A DNA stretch of 64,000 nucleotides from Siphonodentalium dalli (GCA_032622095.1 CP136066.1:64884609-64948608); one strand, 5' to 3'. Positions 21,188-33,324 are shown, counted from the stretch's first letter. Program-made: numbers and translations. The notes: generated by a model not told the origin, from the letters alone.

Positions 21188-22279
21188 ATGGAGAACATTT
21201 CGGCGCGTATCGGTATTATGACAGGTATTATATCTACTACGGAAATGGATGTTCTTGGTAATAATTCCGAATCAACGGATAGTTCGGCTCTAAATAAAGC
21301 TGGAAAATGGATATGGATAATATTCCCGCCTATTGTTTTAATAGTTGGACTTACGGGAAACATTATCTCGACAATTGTGTTTAGTCGCAAAAAGATGAGA
21401 AACGGAACAATGCCAGTTTATTTGATAACTCTGGCAACAGTGGACTCGTTATCACTCATAGTCATGCTCTCTCGTGACTGGTCAATTGCTGTCTTCGACT
21501 TTGATATTCGGGAGAGTTCAGACCTCGTTTGTAAAACACACCATTTTATGGTGTTTTTTCTCACAGATTATTCAGGGTGGACACTCGTGGCAATTACTAC
21601 GGAGAGAGCCATCTCCATTCGGTTTCCACAGTCAAGGAAATATACCAAGAAGAGTGCAGCAACAATACTAGTGGTAATTGGAATCTGTCTCATCGTACTG
21701 AATTCTCACGTGACATATGGATTTCGGTTATTGGACATGGGTAAATGCCGACCACACCAATCTACAGAATACAAATACTTCATGGACAACTACTGGGTCT
21801 GGATTAACATGGCAGCATTTTCTCTTATTCCTTTCCTACTCATAATGGCAGGAAATTCTGTTATCATTCTGGAAATTCGCCGCACCAGGACGAATTTGAA
21901 TGCTTTTGCGAATACTATGGCAACAACAGTAGTAAGGCAGGGATCTCGAGAGCCCACTAAGTTATTGCTGACTCTTAGCACAATGTATCTTGTATGGACC
22001 TTGCCTGTAACCATACTTGGTGTCTTTCAGTTCGGTTTGCACGTCAAGTTTGACGTCTTCAAATTAGCAAGACCGATATCGAATGTCATGGCAGCATGTA
22101 ACAACGCCTCTAACTTCTATCTGTATTGTTTAACTGGGTCGAAATTCAGAAAGGAACTCGTCGAGATGACGACCTGCTTCCGTGGAAATGCATTATGGAA
22201 ACGTTCGGACATATATACATGTAGTGGTTCGGTAGACGGAACATGTAATCACACCACGAATACACAATCTACAGTGTAA
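21188..22279 (+). CDS. class A GPCR, peptide/chemoreceptor-like, array copy 1 (intact)
   Basis: Intronless, 363 residues, seven membrane spans. The N-terminus is short with NIS and NNS glycosylation sequons. TM1 (about 42-64) has the GN motif (G57, N58) and TM2 (76-96) has LATVD with D86. C115 and C187 are placed for the TM3-ECL2 disulfide. The DRY position reads ERA (139-141). TM5 has P215 and TM6 has VWTLP (269-273). TM7 reads NNASNFYLY, so NPxxY is NFxxY. FRKEL follows, as in helix 8, with a cysteine at 330 that could be palmitoylated. It most resembles lophotrochozoan expansions near FMRFamide/TRH-type receptors (inference); the ligand is unknown. It would act at the plasma membrane through G proteins. 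The ATG at 21188 is the one shared with copies 2, 3 and 5; the frame upstream is closed. Confidence 0.92.
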   Translation: MENISARIGIMTGIISTTEMDVLGNNSESTDSSALNKAGKWIWIIFPPIVLIVGLTGNIISTIVFSRKKMRNGTMPVYLITLATVDSLSLIVMLSRDWSIAVFDFDIRESSDLVCKTHHFMVFFLTDYSGWTLVAITTERAISIRFPQSRKYTKKSAATILVVIGICLIVLNSHVTYGFRLLDMGKCRPHQSTEYKYFMDNYWVWINMAAFSLIPFLLIMAGNSVIILEIRRTRTNLNAFANTMATTVVRQGSREPTKLLLTLSTMYLVWTLPVTILGVFQFGLHVKFDVFKLARPISNVMAACNNASNFYLYCLTGSKFRKELVEMTTCFRGNALWKRSDIYTCSGSVDGTCNHTTNTQSTV

Positions 22280-22595
22280 AGAGCCACTTAAGGATGCACA
22301 ATTCGGATTTAACAAAATTATTCCAAACATTTACTGATCCAATTTTCAGCCAACCAAGCAAGTTAAACAGAAAAATACTTTCAATCACCACCATTCGCAT
22401 GGCAGTCATGGCGAAAATCCATGAAAGCATCCATCAGTTTTATCTTGCAAACGAGTAAAACATGTCATTATCTGCTGGGTAATTTCAACTAATGCGTGGA
22501 CGCTCTTTACTAAAAATCATCATTGGAATTTTTCTCGCCTGAAAAAAAACCTCAAAATGTGTTAAAATATCTTTTTTTGAAAGTCGATATCTAAT

Positions 22596-23713
22596 CTTCA
22601 AGCCGTCTATCAATGGGTTCGTTGTACGATCGGTGGTATCTCAAGCCATCTATCAATGGGTTCGTGGTACGGTGGTTATGACATCAAGCCGTCTATCAGT
22701 TGGTTCGTGGTACTGTGGATATGATCTCAAGCCGTTTATCAATGTGTTCTTGGTACGGTGGATATGACCTCAAGCCGTCTATCAGTTGGTTCGTGGTACG
22801 GTGGATAGGATCTCAAGCCGTCTATCAATGGGTTCGTGGTACGGTGGGTAAGATCTCAAGCCGCTTATTAGTGGGTTCGTGGTACGGTGGGTAGGATCTC
22901 AAGTCATCTATCAATGGGTTCGTGGTACGTGGGTAGGATCTCAAGCCGTCTATCAATGGGTTCGAGATACGGTGGGTAGGATCTCAAGCCGTCTATCAAT
23001 GGGTTCGTGGTACGGTGGGTAGGATCTCAAGCCGTCTATCAATGGGTTCGTGGTACGTGGGTAGGATCTCAAGTCGTCTATCAATGGGTTCGTGGTACGT
23101 GGGTAGGATCTCAATCCGTCTATCAATGGGTTCGTGGTACGTTCGGTTGGATCTCAAGCCGTCTATCAATGGGATTGTGGTACGGTGGGTAGGATCTCAA
23201 GTCGTCTATCAATGGGTTCGTGGTACGGTGAGTAGGATCTCAAACCGTCTATCAATGGGTTCCGGTACGGTGGGTAGGATCTCAAGCCGTCTATCAGTGG
23301 GTTCGTGGTACGGTGGGTTGAATCTCAATCCGTCTATCAATGGGTTCATAGTACGGTCGGTAGGATCTCAAGCCGTCTATCAATGGGTTCATAGTACGGT
23401 CGGTAGGATCTCAAGCCGTCTATCAATGGGTTCGTGGTATGGTGGGTAGGATCTCAAGGCGTCTATCAATGGGTTCGTGGTACGGTGAGTAGGATCTCAA
23501 GCCGTCTATCAATGGGTTCATAGTACGGTCGGTAGGATATCAAGCCGTCTATCAATGGGTTCGTGGTACGGTGGGTAGGATCTCAAGCCGTCTATCAGTG
23601 TGTTCGTGGTACGGTGGGTGTGATCTCAAGCCGTCTATCAATGGGTTCGTGGTACGGTCGGTAGGATCTCAAGCCGTCTATCAATGGGTTCGTGGTACGG
23701 TGGGTAGGATCTC
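22596..23713 (+). repeat. 43-bp minisatellite, about 26 units
   Basis: The unit holds CCGTCTATCAATGGGTTCGT then GGTACGGTGGGTAGGATCT, with single-base variants and some units one or two bases short. Because stops are rare in the unit, long frames occur across it on both strands; these are artefacts. It begins about 320 bp downstream of GPCR copy 1. Confidence 0.95.
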
Positions 23714-24205
23714 ATTATGTTCTGATATAGAACATTAACTAATTTAGAATTAATTCGTCCACTATGACGGACATCTATAAAGGAACTAAATGCCTTCGAA
23801 TTGGGTTCATGTGAAATAACCCAAATTTATTATCCATCCCTTAACTAACGCAATTTCTGATTGGACAAAAGCCGTCACATGATAATCCGGGAAAAAGTCT
23901 TACATGACTCCCGAAATTTATATTGGACTCAATCAAGTCCAATATGACATTTTTATCGGGACTCCGTGACATCACGAAGTAACTCTATTTGCCAAATGAA
24001 TCGGTGAAATTGTGATGCGCGCGCAATTCTCTGGTGGATTTAGCAGACGTTTCAATTCCGCGTTTATTGTTCCAAATCATGCTTTCGGGTGATCAAATGC
24101 AGGTTTTTATAGAAAATCAAGTGCCGGCAAATACCAATAATAACCACAAAAGTCTTATTCCCAAAATTTGGATAAACATAGAGATGGATAATAACAATGT
24201 CATTA

Positions 24206-24345
24206 TACAATGTTGTGTACAGTATGTGTTTTTATAGTATTCGTCCAGGCTGTGGTGTAAAGTCATATTGGACTCTCGTCCAATATGACTTTTCACAACA
24301 ACCTGGACTCGTACAAGAAAAACACATACTGTACACAACATTGTA
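24206..24345. repeat. foldback hairpin with CATATTGGAC core
   Basis: The arms TACAATGTTGTGTACAGTAT and its inverse close a 140-bp hairpin whose tip is GTCATATTGGAC-TCTC-GTCCAATATGAC. A second smaller inverted pair of the same core lies at about 23927-23955. The duplicated copy is at 62162-62301. The remainder of 23714-25275 is AT-rich without genes. An inverted pair also exists between about 24440-24490 and 24690-24735 (CTCTCCAAT.. and ..GTTGGAGAG). Confidence 0.75.
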
Positions 24346-25587
24346 TATTGTTATAAGATACATGTCTGTAAAAAAAATTATCAAGTATAATATAGATGAA
24401 AAAATTGATTGCCTTTTTCTTATTTTCACTAGTAATAACTCTCCAATAAGGAGACTTCGCATGCCAAGACCATCGTTATGTAAACATTACTGTTACAGCG
24501 GAATTACCGATAACAGTCTAATTCATCCAATACGTTATATACAAAAGTTTAATAACAATTTGATGATAAACATTGGAAAAGGTCAAATCATTGAAAATAT
24601 TTTTTAAATCATATTCAGACTAATATATATGAACTTACTACATGATTAGCCATGTTTGTTGACAAATCACAGCAACAGATTTGTTTACAGAACAGTGGTT
24701 TCAACACGCGAAGTTTCGTTGTTGGAGAGCTATCAGTAATTAATAAAAGAACCAAGTTGCTGTTTCTCCATATTCCTCTTATCGTGTTGATGTTTTTACA
24801 GACTTTTATATTTTTGCACATTTACCAACTACGGGTGCATTGGGTCCCTTTAATTTTCAAGCATCAATATCAAAGCTATAGTAATTGATCGCTTTTGTGA
24901 TATTCCGGCGTTTAAAACAGACCGAAGATCTAAATAGTTGATATACTAATACGCGGACTTTATATACCATGGACAGACTGATGGTGTAGATATTTAATGC
25001 TGTTTCAACTCTCAGAACATATGTAAGAGAGCTCGTTGTTGTTACCATATCAGGAATAAATTTACACGAACGCCGCTCGTTTTTGTTCAACGCTTAAATG
25101 GGTACGAAGAGGTATAGTGATGATGCCACCCCCTAGACTGTCCACAGCGGTGGTGGCGTACTTCCTATATTGAAAAATTGTAATAGTGACCTGTGGATTA
25201 TTTCCGTGGCCAAATGATATTTACAGCACGGGAGTGTTCTACAGAATCCTATTCCCTAACCAGTTTGCATTGTTATATTTACATACTAAGTGTTGTCATC
25301 ACTAAATCCAGCATTCTGATTGGTCGGCGCCCACGTGGCTAGTTGCAGTTATTTCTCGGTGAATGCGCAACGGCTCATAACACCAAGCTCATAACACCAT
25401 CGATACGTCATTGGGTTTGGAAAGACAAACGCGTAATGTTTTGGGCGCATTTGGACTCGCGCAGGATTGACTTAATACATCATCGGGTTTCAATATGAAG
25501 AAAAATTGTTCCTATTCACTTTTGCCAAGGGTGCTATTGGGTATTTTGGGCTATTTTTGTCACGATACACTTTTCGATTTAAATACA

Positions 25588-25925
25588 TTTACAAAAGTGG
25601 CTTTTTCGCTAAATGTATATAAATATAAGATTAACTGTCATGTGGACTATTTTTATGGAGATGTAACCGTGAGGTAAGTGGTCATAACTTGTATGTAAAA
25701 CCCTTCGGGTTTTACACAAGTTATGTCCACTTACCTCACGGTTACATAAGGATTAACTGTCATGCGGACTGTTTTTTATGGAGATGTAACCGTGAGGTAA
25801 GTGGACAAGGGTTTTACATACAAGTTATTACCACTTACCTCACGGTTACATCTCCATAAAAATAGTCCACATGACAGTTAATCCTTATATTTATATACAT
25901 TTAGCGAAAAAGCCACTTTTGTAAA
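25588..25925. mobile_element. long foldback element, about 117-bp arms, nested palindrome
   Basis: The left arm 25588-25703 (TTTACAAAAGTGGCTTTTTC..) is a near-perfect inverse of 25809-25925. The 105-bp middle is itself a partial duplicate of the arm (GATTAACTGTCATG.., GTAACCGTGAGGTAAGTGG in both orientations), so several alternative stems can form. It encodes no protein. The stretch 25276-25587 holds nothing recognised. Confidence 0.85.
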
Positions 25926-26086
25926 ATTATTTTGATAAAAGTTTGGTGCCCCTCTCAGGGGGGGGTGGGTGCCAAAAAAACTGCCAAAAACGGAAACAAA
26001 TCTGGCCGTGGGGGTGGGTGGGTACAAAAAATGATAGAAAGGGAAAAAATGCCATACGTGTCTGAAGTCGTTTCAAAAATGCGATT

Positions 26087-26490
26087 TTTCTAGTTGGAGT
26101 TATTCCCTGCTAATCATTTGTAACCGTAACCTGGAAAACACGTCGCATTTTTGAAACGACTTCCAAATGTAACTTTGTTACCCGTTTTAAACAAGGACAG
26201 GTGAAATATTTTCATTTTTCTAGTTGGAGTTATTCTCTGCTAATCATTTGTAACCGTAACCGCGAAAACACGTCGCATTTTTAAAACGACTTCCAAATGT
26301 AATCGTAACCTGGAAAACACGTCGCATTTTTAAAACGACTTGCAAATGTAACTTTGTAACCCGTTTTAAACAAGGACAGGTGAAATATTTTCATTTTTCT
26401 AGTTGGAGTTATTCTCTGCTAATCATTTGTAATCGTAACCGCGAAAACACGTCGCATTTTTGAAACGACTTGCAAATGTAACTTTGTATT
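26087..26490 (+). repeat. tandem repeat, about 130-180 bp units, three copies
   Basis: TCTAGTTGGAGTTATTC..TGCTAATCATTTGTAA, then AACACGTCGCATTTTT..AACGACTT, recurs three times with a shorter fourth fragment near 26300. The segment 25926-26086 has G-rich low-complexity DNA. Confidence 0.75.
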
Positions 26491-27047
26491 TCCTAATGTA
26501 AAAAAAAAATAGGGCGCATTTGTAACCGGGTTACTGGTCGCAGCTAACGTTCGAGCAAACGTTGAGTCGACTTTGAAAAAAATCGACTTGGAAAAAAATG
26601 CACGATGTATTTGTAACCCAGTAACTGGTTACAATTGCGTCGTATTTTTTTTCTGCACCAAAATCTGCCATATATGCATATTATGGGGATCATTATATAT
26701 AAGTTTGGTGGCATTCGGCTACAAATTTGTTCTGCCCCTCCCCTTTGCTGCCCCTGACAACAACAGCGTCACTTTAGAAAATTCTGACCCTCGCCATTAT
26801 CTTTCTCGTAAAAAGTTACCCATATTAGACCCCGTTTGTGCCATCTAGGTGGTCCCCTGTGAATTTCTATAGAACACAGACAGACAGACATTCGCAAATA
26901 TAGATATAGATACATATTGTTGGCGATTGTCTTTGCATATTTGTTTTAATTAGTGGTTACTTCGAGGCTACATATCGTTCGAATCTCAGTGGAAAATAAT
27001 ATATTTTGTGTTCATCCATTAACTAACACTATTTCTGATTGTGCGGA

Positions 27048-27150
27048 AGTCATATTGGACTCCCGAAAGTCATATTGGACTCCCGAAAGTCATATTGGAC
27101 TCCCGACAGTCATATTGGACTCCCGGAAGTCATATTGGACTCGATTCGAC
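27048..27150 (+). repeat. 20-bp tandem repeat with CATATTGGAC, five units
   Basis: Five head-to-tail units of AGTCATATTGGACTCCCGAA, the last one diverging into GATTCGACTT. The partner array at 29908-29988 has four units. Confidence 0.9.
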
Positions 27151-27734
27151 TTTTATAATAAATAATCGGGACTCCGGTTGAAGTGATTTGGAAAAAACAG
27201 ACATGTGGATAATAAAAATGTCATCATACAATGTTGAGCTATGTGTCTCGTCTAATATGATACTGTGCCGCTTTAATTTGCTTTATATTGAACTGAGATC
27301 TTAAGTATAATCCAGTATGTTTGGTACAGTTCGCTAACATGGAAAATAACATTAGTTTTAAGGGGTTTTGAGGGAATAATTTGTAATTAACTGAATAAAT
27401 ATTTTGCAACAAAATGTATTTTCCTATTATATATAACTTAAATTGTATCATATCCTTTTAACACGGAATGAACATGATCTCAGTTGTCCTGAGAAAACTA
27501 TATATGCTCCACTTTGTAATGGTCCAATTGATGCAGATCTATGCATAATTATGTTGAATGACTTATGCCATTAGTGATCCAAAGCCAGGTATAACCAATG
27601 CATGTATATGTTCACAATATACATATTCTATTCCACTTTGAAATTATATAAAAAAACGCCTGATCTGATGATCAGCAAACATTATATGGATCTTCAGGTT
27701 GACCTCTAGATGGGAACTTCCTATTTTGACCGAA

Positions 27735-28960
27735 ATTCGTTGAAAAACATGGCTGCCAGCGGACATCTTGGAATTTACTCTTTGTATGACTAAATCCTTT
27801 GGCGCATTATACAGACCACATCCCTCATCCGATCATCACCGAACTTTATATGGATATCCGGGTGACCTCTATTTTGCTTTCATTCTTCTTTGTCATTCTA
27901 TTCATTACTCAGCAAAAATAATAAATCCTTCCCAAGTTGAGCTACAGTGTCATTGACACTTTCATTAAATTTTGCAGGCACGATCGTGATCACATGTAAA
28001 TGGGGGCTATCGAATTTGAACGATTTTCGATGAAAAACATGGCCGCCGGCAGCCATCTTGGATTTTACCCATTGCATGACTGAATCCTTTGGCACACCCT
28101 ACAGACCACATCGCTCATCCGATCATTACCAAACGTTATATGGATCTTCGGGTGACCTATAGATGGGAGCGTCCTAATTTGACCGAAATCTGTTTTAAAA
28201 AACACGGCCGCCAGCAGCCATCTTGGATTTCGAATGTAAATCCATCGGCACACCCCGCAGCCGGATTTATCTGAGAATTGTTTGAAAATTTACATGTTTA
28301 TAATCACCTCTAGATATCATACTTGAAAAATGTTCGATGAAAAACATGAACGCCGGCAGCCATCTTGGATTTTACTCTTTGCATGACTAAATCATTTGGC
28401 ACACCCTACAAGCCACATCTGTCATCCGATCGTCACAAAACTTCATATGGCCCTTCGGAATGACCTCTAGATGGGAGCCTCTTAATTTTATAGATTTCTT
28501 TGAAAAACAAGGCTGCCAGCAGCCATCTTGGATTTTACTCTTTGTATGACTAAATCCTTTGGCGCATTCTACAGACCACACCCCTCATCCGATCATCACC
28601 GCATTTTACACCGGGTGACATCTATTTTACTTTCCTTCTTCTTTATCATTCTATTCATTGCTCAGCAAAAAAAATAATCCTTTGGCACAACCTACAGATC
28701 ACATCCCTAATCCGATCGTCACCAAACTCCATATGGATCGTTTAGGTGACCATTAGATGGGAGGCATCAACGTTTTTCAGAATTTCGATGAAAAATGTGG
28801 CTTCCGCTTTGCATGACTAAATCCTTAGGGACGCCATACAGACCACACCCCTCATCCGTTCGTCACTAAACTTCATATTGATCTTCGGGGTGACCACTCG
28901 ATGGGAGCCAACAATTTTTTGTTTCGCAATTCCATTGGAAAACATGGCCACCAGTGGCCG
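27735..28960 (+). repeat. diverged tandem repeat with paired ATGGC/CATCTTGG motifs
   Basis: Six or more units of about 140-170 bp carry AAAACATGGCCGCC..GCAGCCATCTTGGATTT, then GCATGACTAAATCCTTTGGC, a GATCATCACCAAACTT-like phrase and CCTCTAGATGGGAGC. The two ATGGC cores face each other and resemble YY1 sites (known consensus CCATNTT). A second set lies in unit 2 (30575-31755). Confidence 0.78.
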
Positions 28961-29221
28961 TCTTGCATTTTACTTTATATACATGCATATCTCTTCATGT
29001 TGACATCTAGTATTACTTAGACATTTTAACTGTTCTCATTCCTAATTGTGATTGTTTATTTAACTCAACGCCACAATGAAGTGGCGAGTACAGAGTGCTA
29101 ACTAACATATATACATATATTTACAAAAGAGGGTCACTCTAACCGCTCTATATTGACTGCAACACATGGAAAATTACCCCCATCCAAGTTGAGCTAAATT
29201 GTCATTGACACTTTCATTTTT

Positions 29222-29427
29222 CTTCGCAAAGGTATAATCTCATAAACTGAAACCTGTTGGATAGTAGTCGATTTATTTGAGGACCATGTTACTAGACTAT
29301 AGCGCAGCAATCCGCTCAGATACATAACAATGGGATCGTTAAAACCATTTTATGTGGAAAATATTTTCAGAAGTTCGCGGTCATTATTGAACCATCATGA
29401 AATAAGGAACAATGAATCGCACATATC
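29222..29427 (+). promoter_or_regulatory. orphan receptor upstream block, receptor missing
   Basis: Sequence from TCTTCGCAAAGGTATAATCT through CGCTCAGATACATAACAATG to GAACAATGAATCGCACATAT matches the region about 200-490 bp upstream of GPCR copy 2 (31757-31960). After 29427 the match stops and no receptor sequence follows before the next duplication unit. This looks like a sixth array locus that lost its gene. Confidence 0.75.
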
Positions 29428-29564
29428 TTATCAGAATTAGTACCCCCACCGCGGCGCGCCCCACCCCCAAATCTCTCATCCCAACGACACCAATTTGGCG
29501 TCTTTAAATCACACAATAAGATTCCTTGTATCATGGAGAAGATCTCAAAAGAATGTGCATCAAT

Positions 29565-31755
29565 TTTGTGGAATTCGGCTACAAATTTTTTTCTGCCCCT
29601 CCCCTTTGATGCTCCTGACAACAACGGCGTCACTTTAGAAAATGCTAACCCTCACCATTATCTTTCTCGTAAAAAGTTACCCATATTAGACCCCGTTTGT
29701 GCCATCTAAGTGGTCCCCTGTGAATTTCTATAGAACACAGACAGACAGACATTCGCAAATATAGATATAGATACATATTGTTGGCGATTGTCTTTGCATA
29801 TTTGTTTTAATTAGTGGTTACTTCGAGGCTACATATCGTTCGAATCTCAGTGGAAAATAATATATTTTGTGTTTGTCCATTAACTAACACTATTTCTGAT
29901 TGGGCAGAAGTCATATTGGACTCCCGAAAGTCATATTGGACTCCCGAAAGTCATATTGGACTCCCGATAGTCATATTGGATTCGATTCGACTTTTATAAT
30001 AAATAATCGGGACTCCGGTTGAAGTGATTTGGAAAAAACAGACATGTGGATAATAAAAATGTCATCATACAATGTTGAGCTATGTGTCTCGTCTAATATG
30101 ATACTGTGCCGCTTTAATTTGCTTTATATTGAACTGAGATCTTAAGTATAATCCAGTATGTTTGGTACAGTTCGCTAACATGGAAACTAACATTAGTTTT
30201 GAGGGGTTTTGAGGAAATAATTTGTAATTAACTGGATAAATATTTTGCAACAAAATGTATTTTCCTATTATATATAACTTAAATTGTATCATATCATTTT
30301 AACACGGAATGAACATGATCTCAGTTGTCCTGAGAAAACTATATATGCTCCACTCTGTAATGATCCAACTGATGCAGATCTATGCATAATTATGTTGAAT
30401 GAATTATGCCATTAGTGATCCAAAGCCAGGTATAACCAATGCATGTATATGTTCACAATATACATATTCTATTCCACTTTGAAATTATATAAAAAAACGC
30501 CTGATCTGATGATCAGCAAACATCATATGGATCTTCGGGTTGACCTCTAGATGGGAGCCTCCTATTTTGACCGAAATTCGTTGAAAAACATGGCTGCCAG
30601 CGGACATCTTGGAATTTACTCTTTGTATGACTAAATCCTTTGGCGCATTCTACAGACCACATCCCTCATCCGATCATCACCGAACTTTACATGGATATCC
30701 GGGTGACCTCTAGTTTGCTTTCATTCTTCTTTGTCATTATATTCATTACTCAGCAAAAATAATAGATCCTTCCCAAGTTGAGCTACAGTGTCATTGACAC
30801 TTCCATTCAATTTTGCAGGCACGATTGTGATCACATGTAAATGGGAGCTATCGAATTTGAACGATTTTCGATGAAAAACATGGCCGCCGGCAGCCATCTT
30901 GGATTTTACCCATTGCATGACTGAATCCCTTGGCACACCCTACAGACCACATCGCTCATCCGATCATTACCAAACGTTATATGGATCTTCGGGGTGACCT
31001 ATAGATGGGAGCGTCCTAATTTGACCGAAATCTGTTTTAAAAAACACGGCCGCCAGCAGCCATCTTGGATTTCGAATGTAAATCCATCGGCACACCCCGC
31101 AGCCGGATTTATCTGAGAATTGTTTGAAAATTTACATGTTTATAATCACCTCTAGATATCATACTTGAAAAAGTTCGATGAAAAACATGACCGCCGGCAG
31201 CCATCTTAGATTTTACTCTTTGCATGACTAAATCATTTGGCACACCCTACAAGCCACATCTGTCACCCGATCGTCACAAAACTTCATATGGCCCTTCGGA
31301 ATGACCTCTAGATGGTAGCCTCTTAATTTTATAGATTTCTTTGAAATACAAGGCTGCCAGCAGCCATCTTGGATATTACTCTTTGTATGACTAAATCCTT
31401 TGGCGCATTCTACAGACCACACCCTCATCCGATCATCACCGAACTTTACACCGGGTGACATCTAGTTTACTTTCCTTCTTCTTTATCATTCTATTCATTG
31501 CTCAGCAAAAAAAATAATCCTTTGGCACAACCTACAGATCACATCCCTAATCCGATCGTCACCAAACTCCATATGGATCGTTTAGGTGACCATTAGATGG
31601 GAGGCATCAACGTTTTTCAGAATTTCGATGAAAAATGTGGCTTCCGCTTTGCATGACTAAATCCTTAGGGACGCCATACATACCACACCCCTCAGCCGTT
31701 CGTCACTAAACTTCATATTGATCTTCGGGGTGACCACTCGATGGGAGCCAATATG
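29565..31755 (+). repeat. direct duplication, unit 2 (partner 26703-29561)
   Basis: The same element order as unit 1, nearly identical over most of its length, with small indels such as one fewer 20-bp unit. It leads directly into the upstream block of GPCR copy 2. Confidence 0.85.
29908..29988 (+). repeat. 20-bp tandem repeat, four units
   Basis: Four units of AGTCATATTGGACTCCCGAA, the paralogue of the five-unit array at 27048. Confidence 0.9.
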
Positions 31756-31756
31756 C

Positions 31757-32243
31757 TTCGCAAAAGTATAATCTCATAAACTGAAACCTGTTGGATAGTA
31801 GTCGATTTATTTGAGGACCATCTAACTAGACTATAGCGCAGCAATCCGCTCAGATACATTAACAATGGGATCGTTAAAACCAATTTATGTGGAAATATGT
31901 TCAGAAGTTCGCGGTCATTATTGAACCATCATGAAACAAGGAACAATGAATCGCACATATTTCAATTATTGTGAGTCCGTTGCAAGCTTCAGTTTTAATT
32001 ATAACATTGAAAGCATGCCTATTAATATGCAAACAATGTTGTCACTGAAGTCTGTACTGATGCTGAGGGGCATCGACCAATACATTAGAAGAAAGTTCGT
32101 TGCAAGCAGCTGGCGACACCAAAATCTCTTATGAATAAAACGTTGTTATTCTTGCGAATTGGAGTCGAATCGAGCGTTACAATGAATTTTATGTTCATAT
32201 GACCGACATATTGATGCCTACAGAACAAGTATACTTTCCGAAT
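31757..32243 (+). promoter_or_regulatory. conserved upstream block of GPCR copy 2
   Basis: Contains CGCTCAGATACATTAACAAT (near 31845) and GGGATCGTTAAAA, the shared AATTATTGTGAGTCCGTTGC, and GAATAAAAC about 110 bp before the ATG. It has diverged more from copies 1 and 5 in the last 150 bp. Confidence 0.42.
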
Positions 32244-33324
32244 ATGGAGAACGTTTCCACGCGTTTCGGTAATATGACAGGTATATTATCTACTACGGAA
32301 ATGAATGTTCTTGGTAATAATTCCGAATCAACGGATCGTTCGGCTGGGAATGGATACGGATTATATTCCCACCAATAATATTAACAGTTGGACTTACGGG
32401 AAATATTATATCGACTATTGTATTTAGTCGGGAAAAGATGAGAAACGGAACAATGCCAGTGTATTTGATCACTCTAGCAATAGTGGACTCGTTGTCACTC
32501 ATAGTCATGCTCTCTCGCGACTGGACAATTGCTGTCTTTGACTGTGATATTCAGGAGAGTTCAGACCTCGTTTGTAAAACACACCATTTCATTGTGTTGT
32601 TTCTTGCTGATTTTTCAGGGTGGACACTCGTGGCAATCACTGTGGAGAGTGCCATCTCCATTCGGTTTGCACATTCAAAGAAATGTACCAAGAAGAGTGC
32701 AGCAACAACACTGGTGGTAATTGGAATATGTCTCATCATACTAAATTCCCATGTGATATATGGATTTCAGTTATTGGACATAGGTGAATGCAGACCACAT
32801 CAGTCTACAGAATACAAATACTTCATGGACAAATACTGGGTCTGGATTAACATGGCAGCATTTTCTCTTATTCCTTTCCTACTCATTGTGGTCGGAAATT
32901 CTGTTATAATTCTGGAAACTCGCCGCACCAGGAAGAATTTGAATGCTTTTGCCAATACTATGACAACAACAGTAGTAAGGCAGGGATCATCTCGAGAGCT
33001 CACTAAGTTATTGCTGACTCTTAGCATCGCGTACCTTGCGTGGACCCTGCCTATAACTATAATCGACGCATTACGGTTCGGTTTGCACGTCAATTTTGAC
33101 GGCGTCAAATTAGCAAGACCGATATCGAATGTCATGGCAGCATGTAACAACGCCTCTAACTTCTATCTGTATTGTTTAACTGGGTCGAAATTCAGAAAGG
33201 AACTCGTTGAGATGACGACCTGCTTCCGTCGAAATGCCTTATGGAAACGTTCGGACATATATACATGAGTGGTTCGGTAAACGGAACATGCAATCACACC
33301 ATGCATACACAATATACAATGTAA
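32244..33324 (+). pseudogene. class A GPCR, array copy 2, frameshifted
   Basis: The ATG at 32244 (MENVSTRFGN..) matches the starts of the other copies. A net 13-nt deletion near 32345, just before TM1, shifts the frame and brings a stop at about 32376. From there the receptor continues in another frame to 33268; the last 276 codons from ATG 32438 are open, covering TM2 to TM7 with a VESA (not TERA/MERA) sequence at the DRY position and NNASNFYLY in TM7. A second single-base loss near 33267 ends the frame at RSDIYT, dropping the tail seen in copy 1; the aligned old stop would be at 33322-33324. Starting at 32438 would lack TM1, so a working receptor is unlikely. The change of the conserved Arg to Ser at the DRY motif also suggests relaxed constraint. 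Confidence 0.85.

Larger units (their letters stand above)
20772..25275 (+). repeat. recent segmental duplication, left copy (partner 58908-63210)
   Basis: This 4.5-kb segment is nearly identical to 58908-63210. It includes the receptor upstream block, receptor gene, 43-bp minisatellite, hairpin and downstream AT-rich DNA. The left border is sharp at CAGATACATCAACAATGGGA; on the right, similarity ends near CCCTAACCAGTTT. The main differences are fewer minisatellite units and small indels in the other copy. Confidence 0.88.
26703..29561 (+). repeat. direct duplication, unit 1 (partner 29565-31755)
   Basis: It opens with GGTGGCATTCGGCTACAAAT and runs through a (GACA)n tract, the 20-bp tandem array, a TATATAACTTAAATTGTATC stretch and the ATGGC/CATCTTGG repeats. 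The same order and close sequence restart at about 29565. Unit 1 ends with receptor-upstream sequence but no receptor. No protein-coding gene is supported inside. Confidence 0.85.

Noticed and set aside
23015-23449. Long open frame (144 codons) in the 43-bp minisatellite, and similar ones at 61138-61536 and on the minus strand
   Set aside because: The unit lacks stop codons in several frames and 43 is not a multiple of 3; the frames are by-products of the repeat with no start context or domain.
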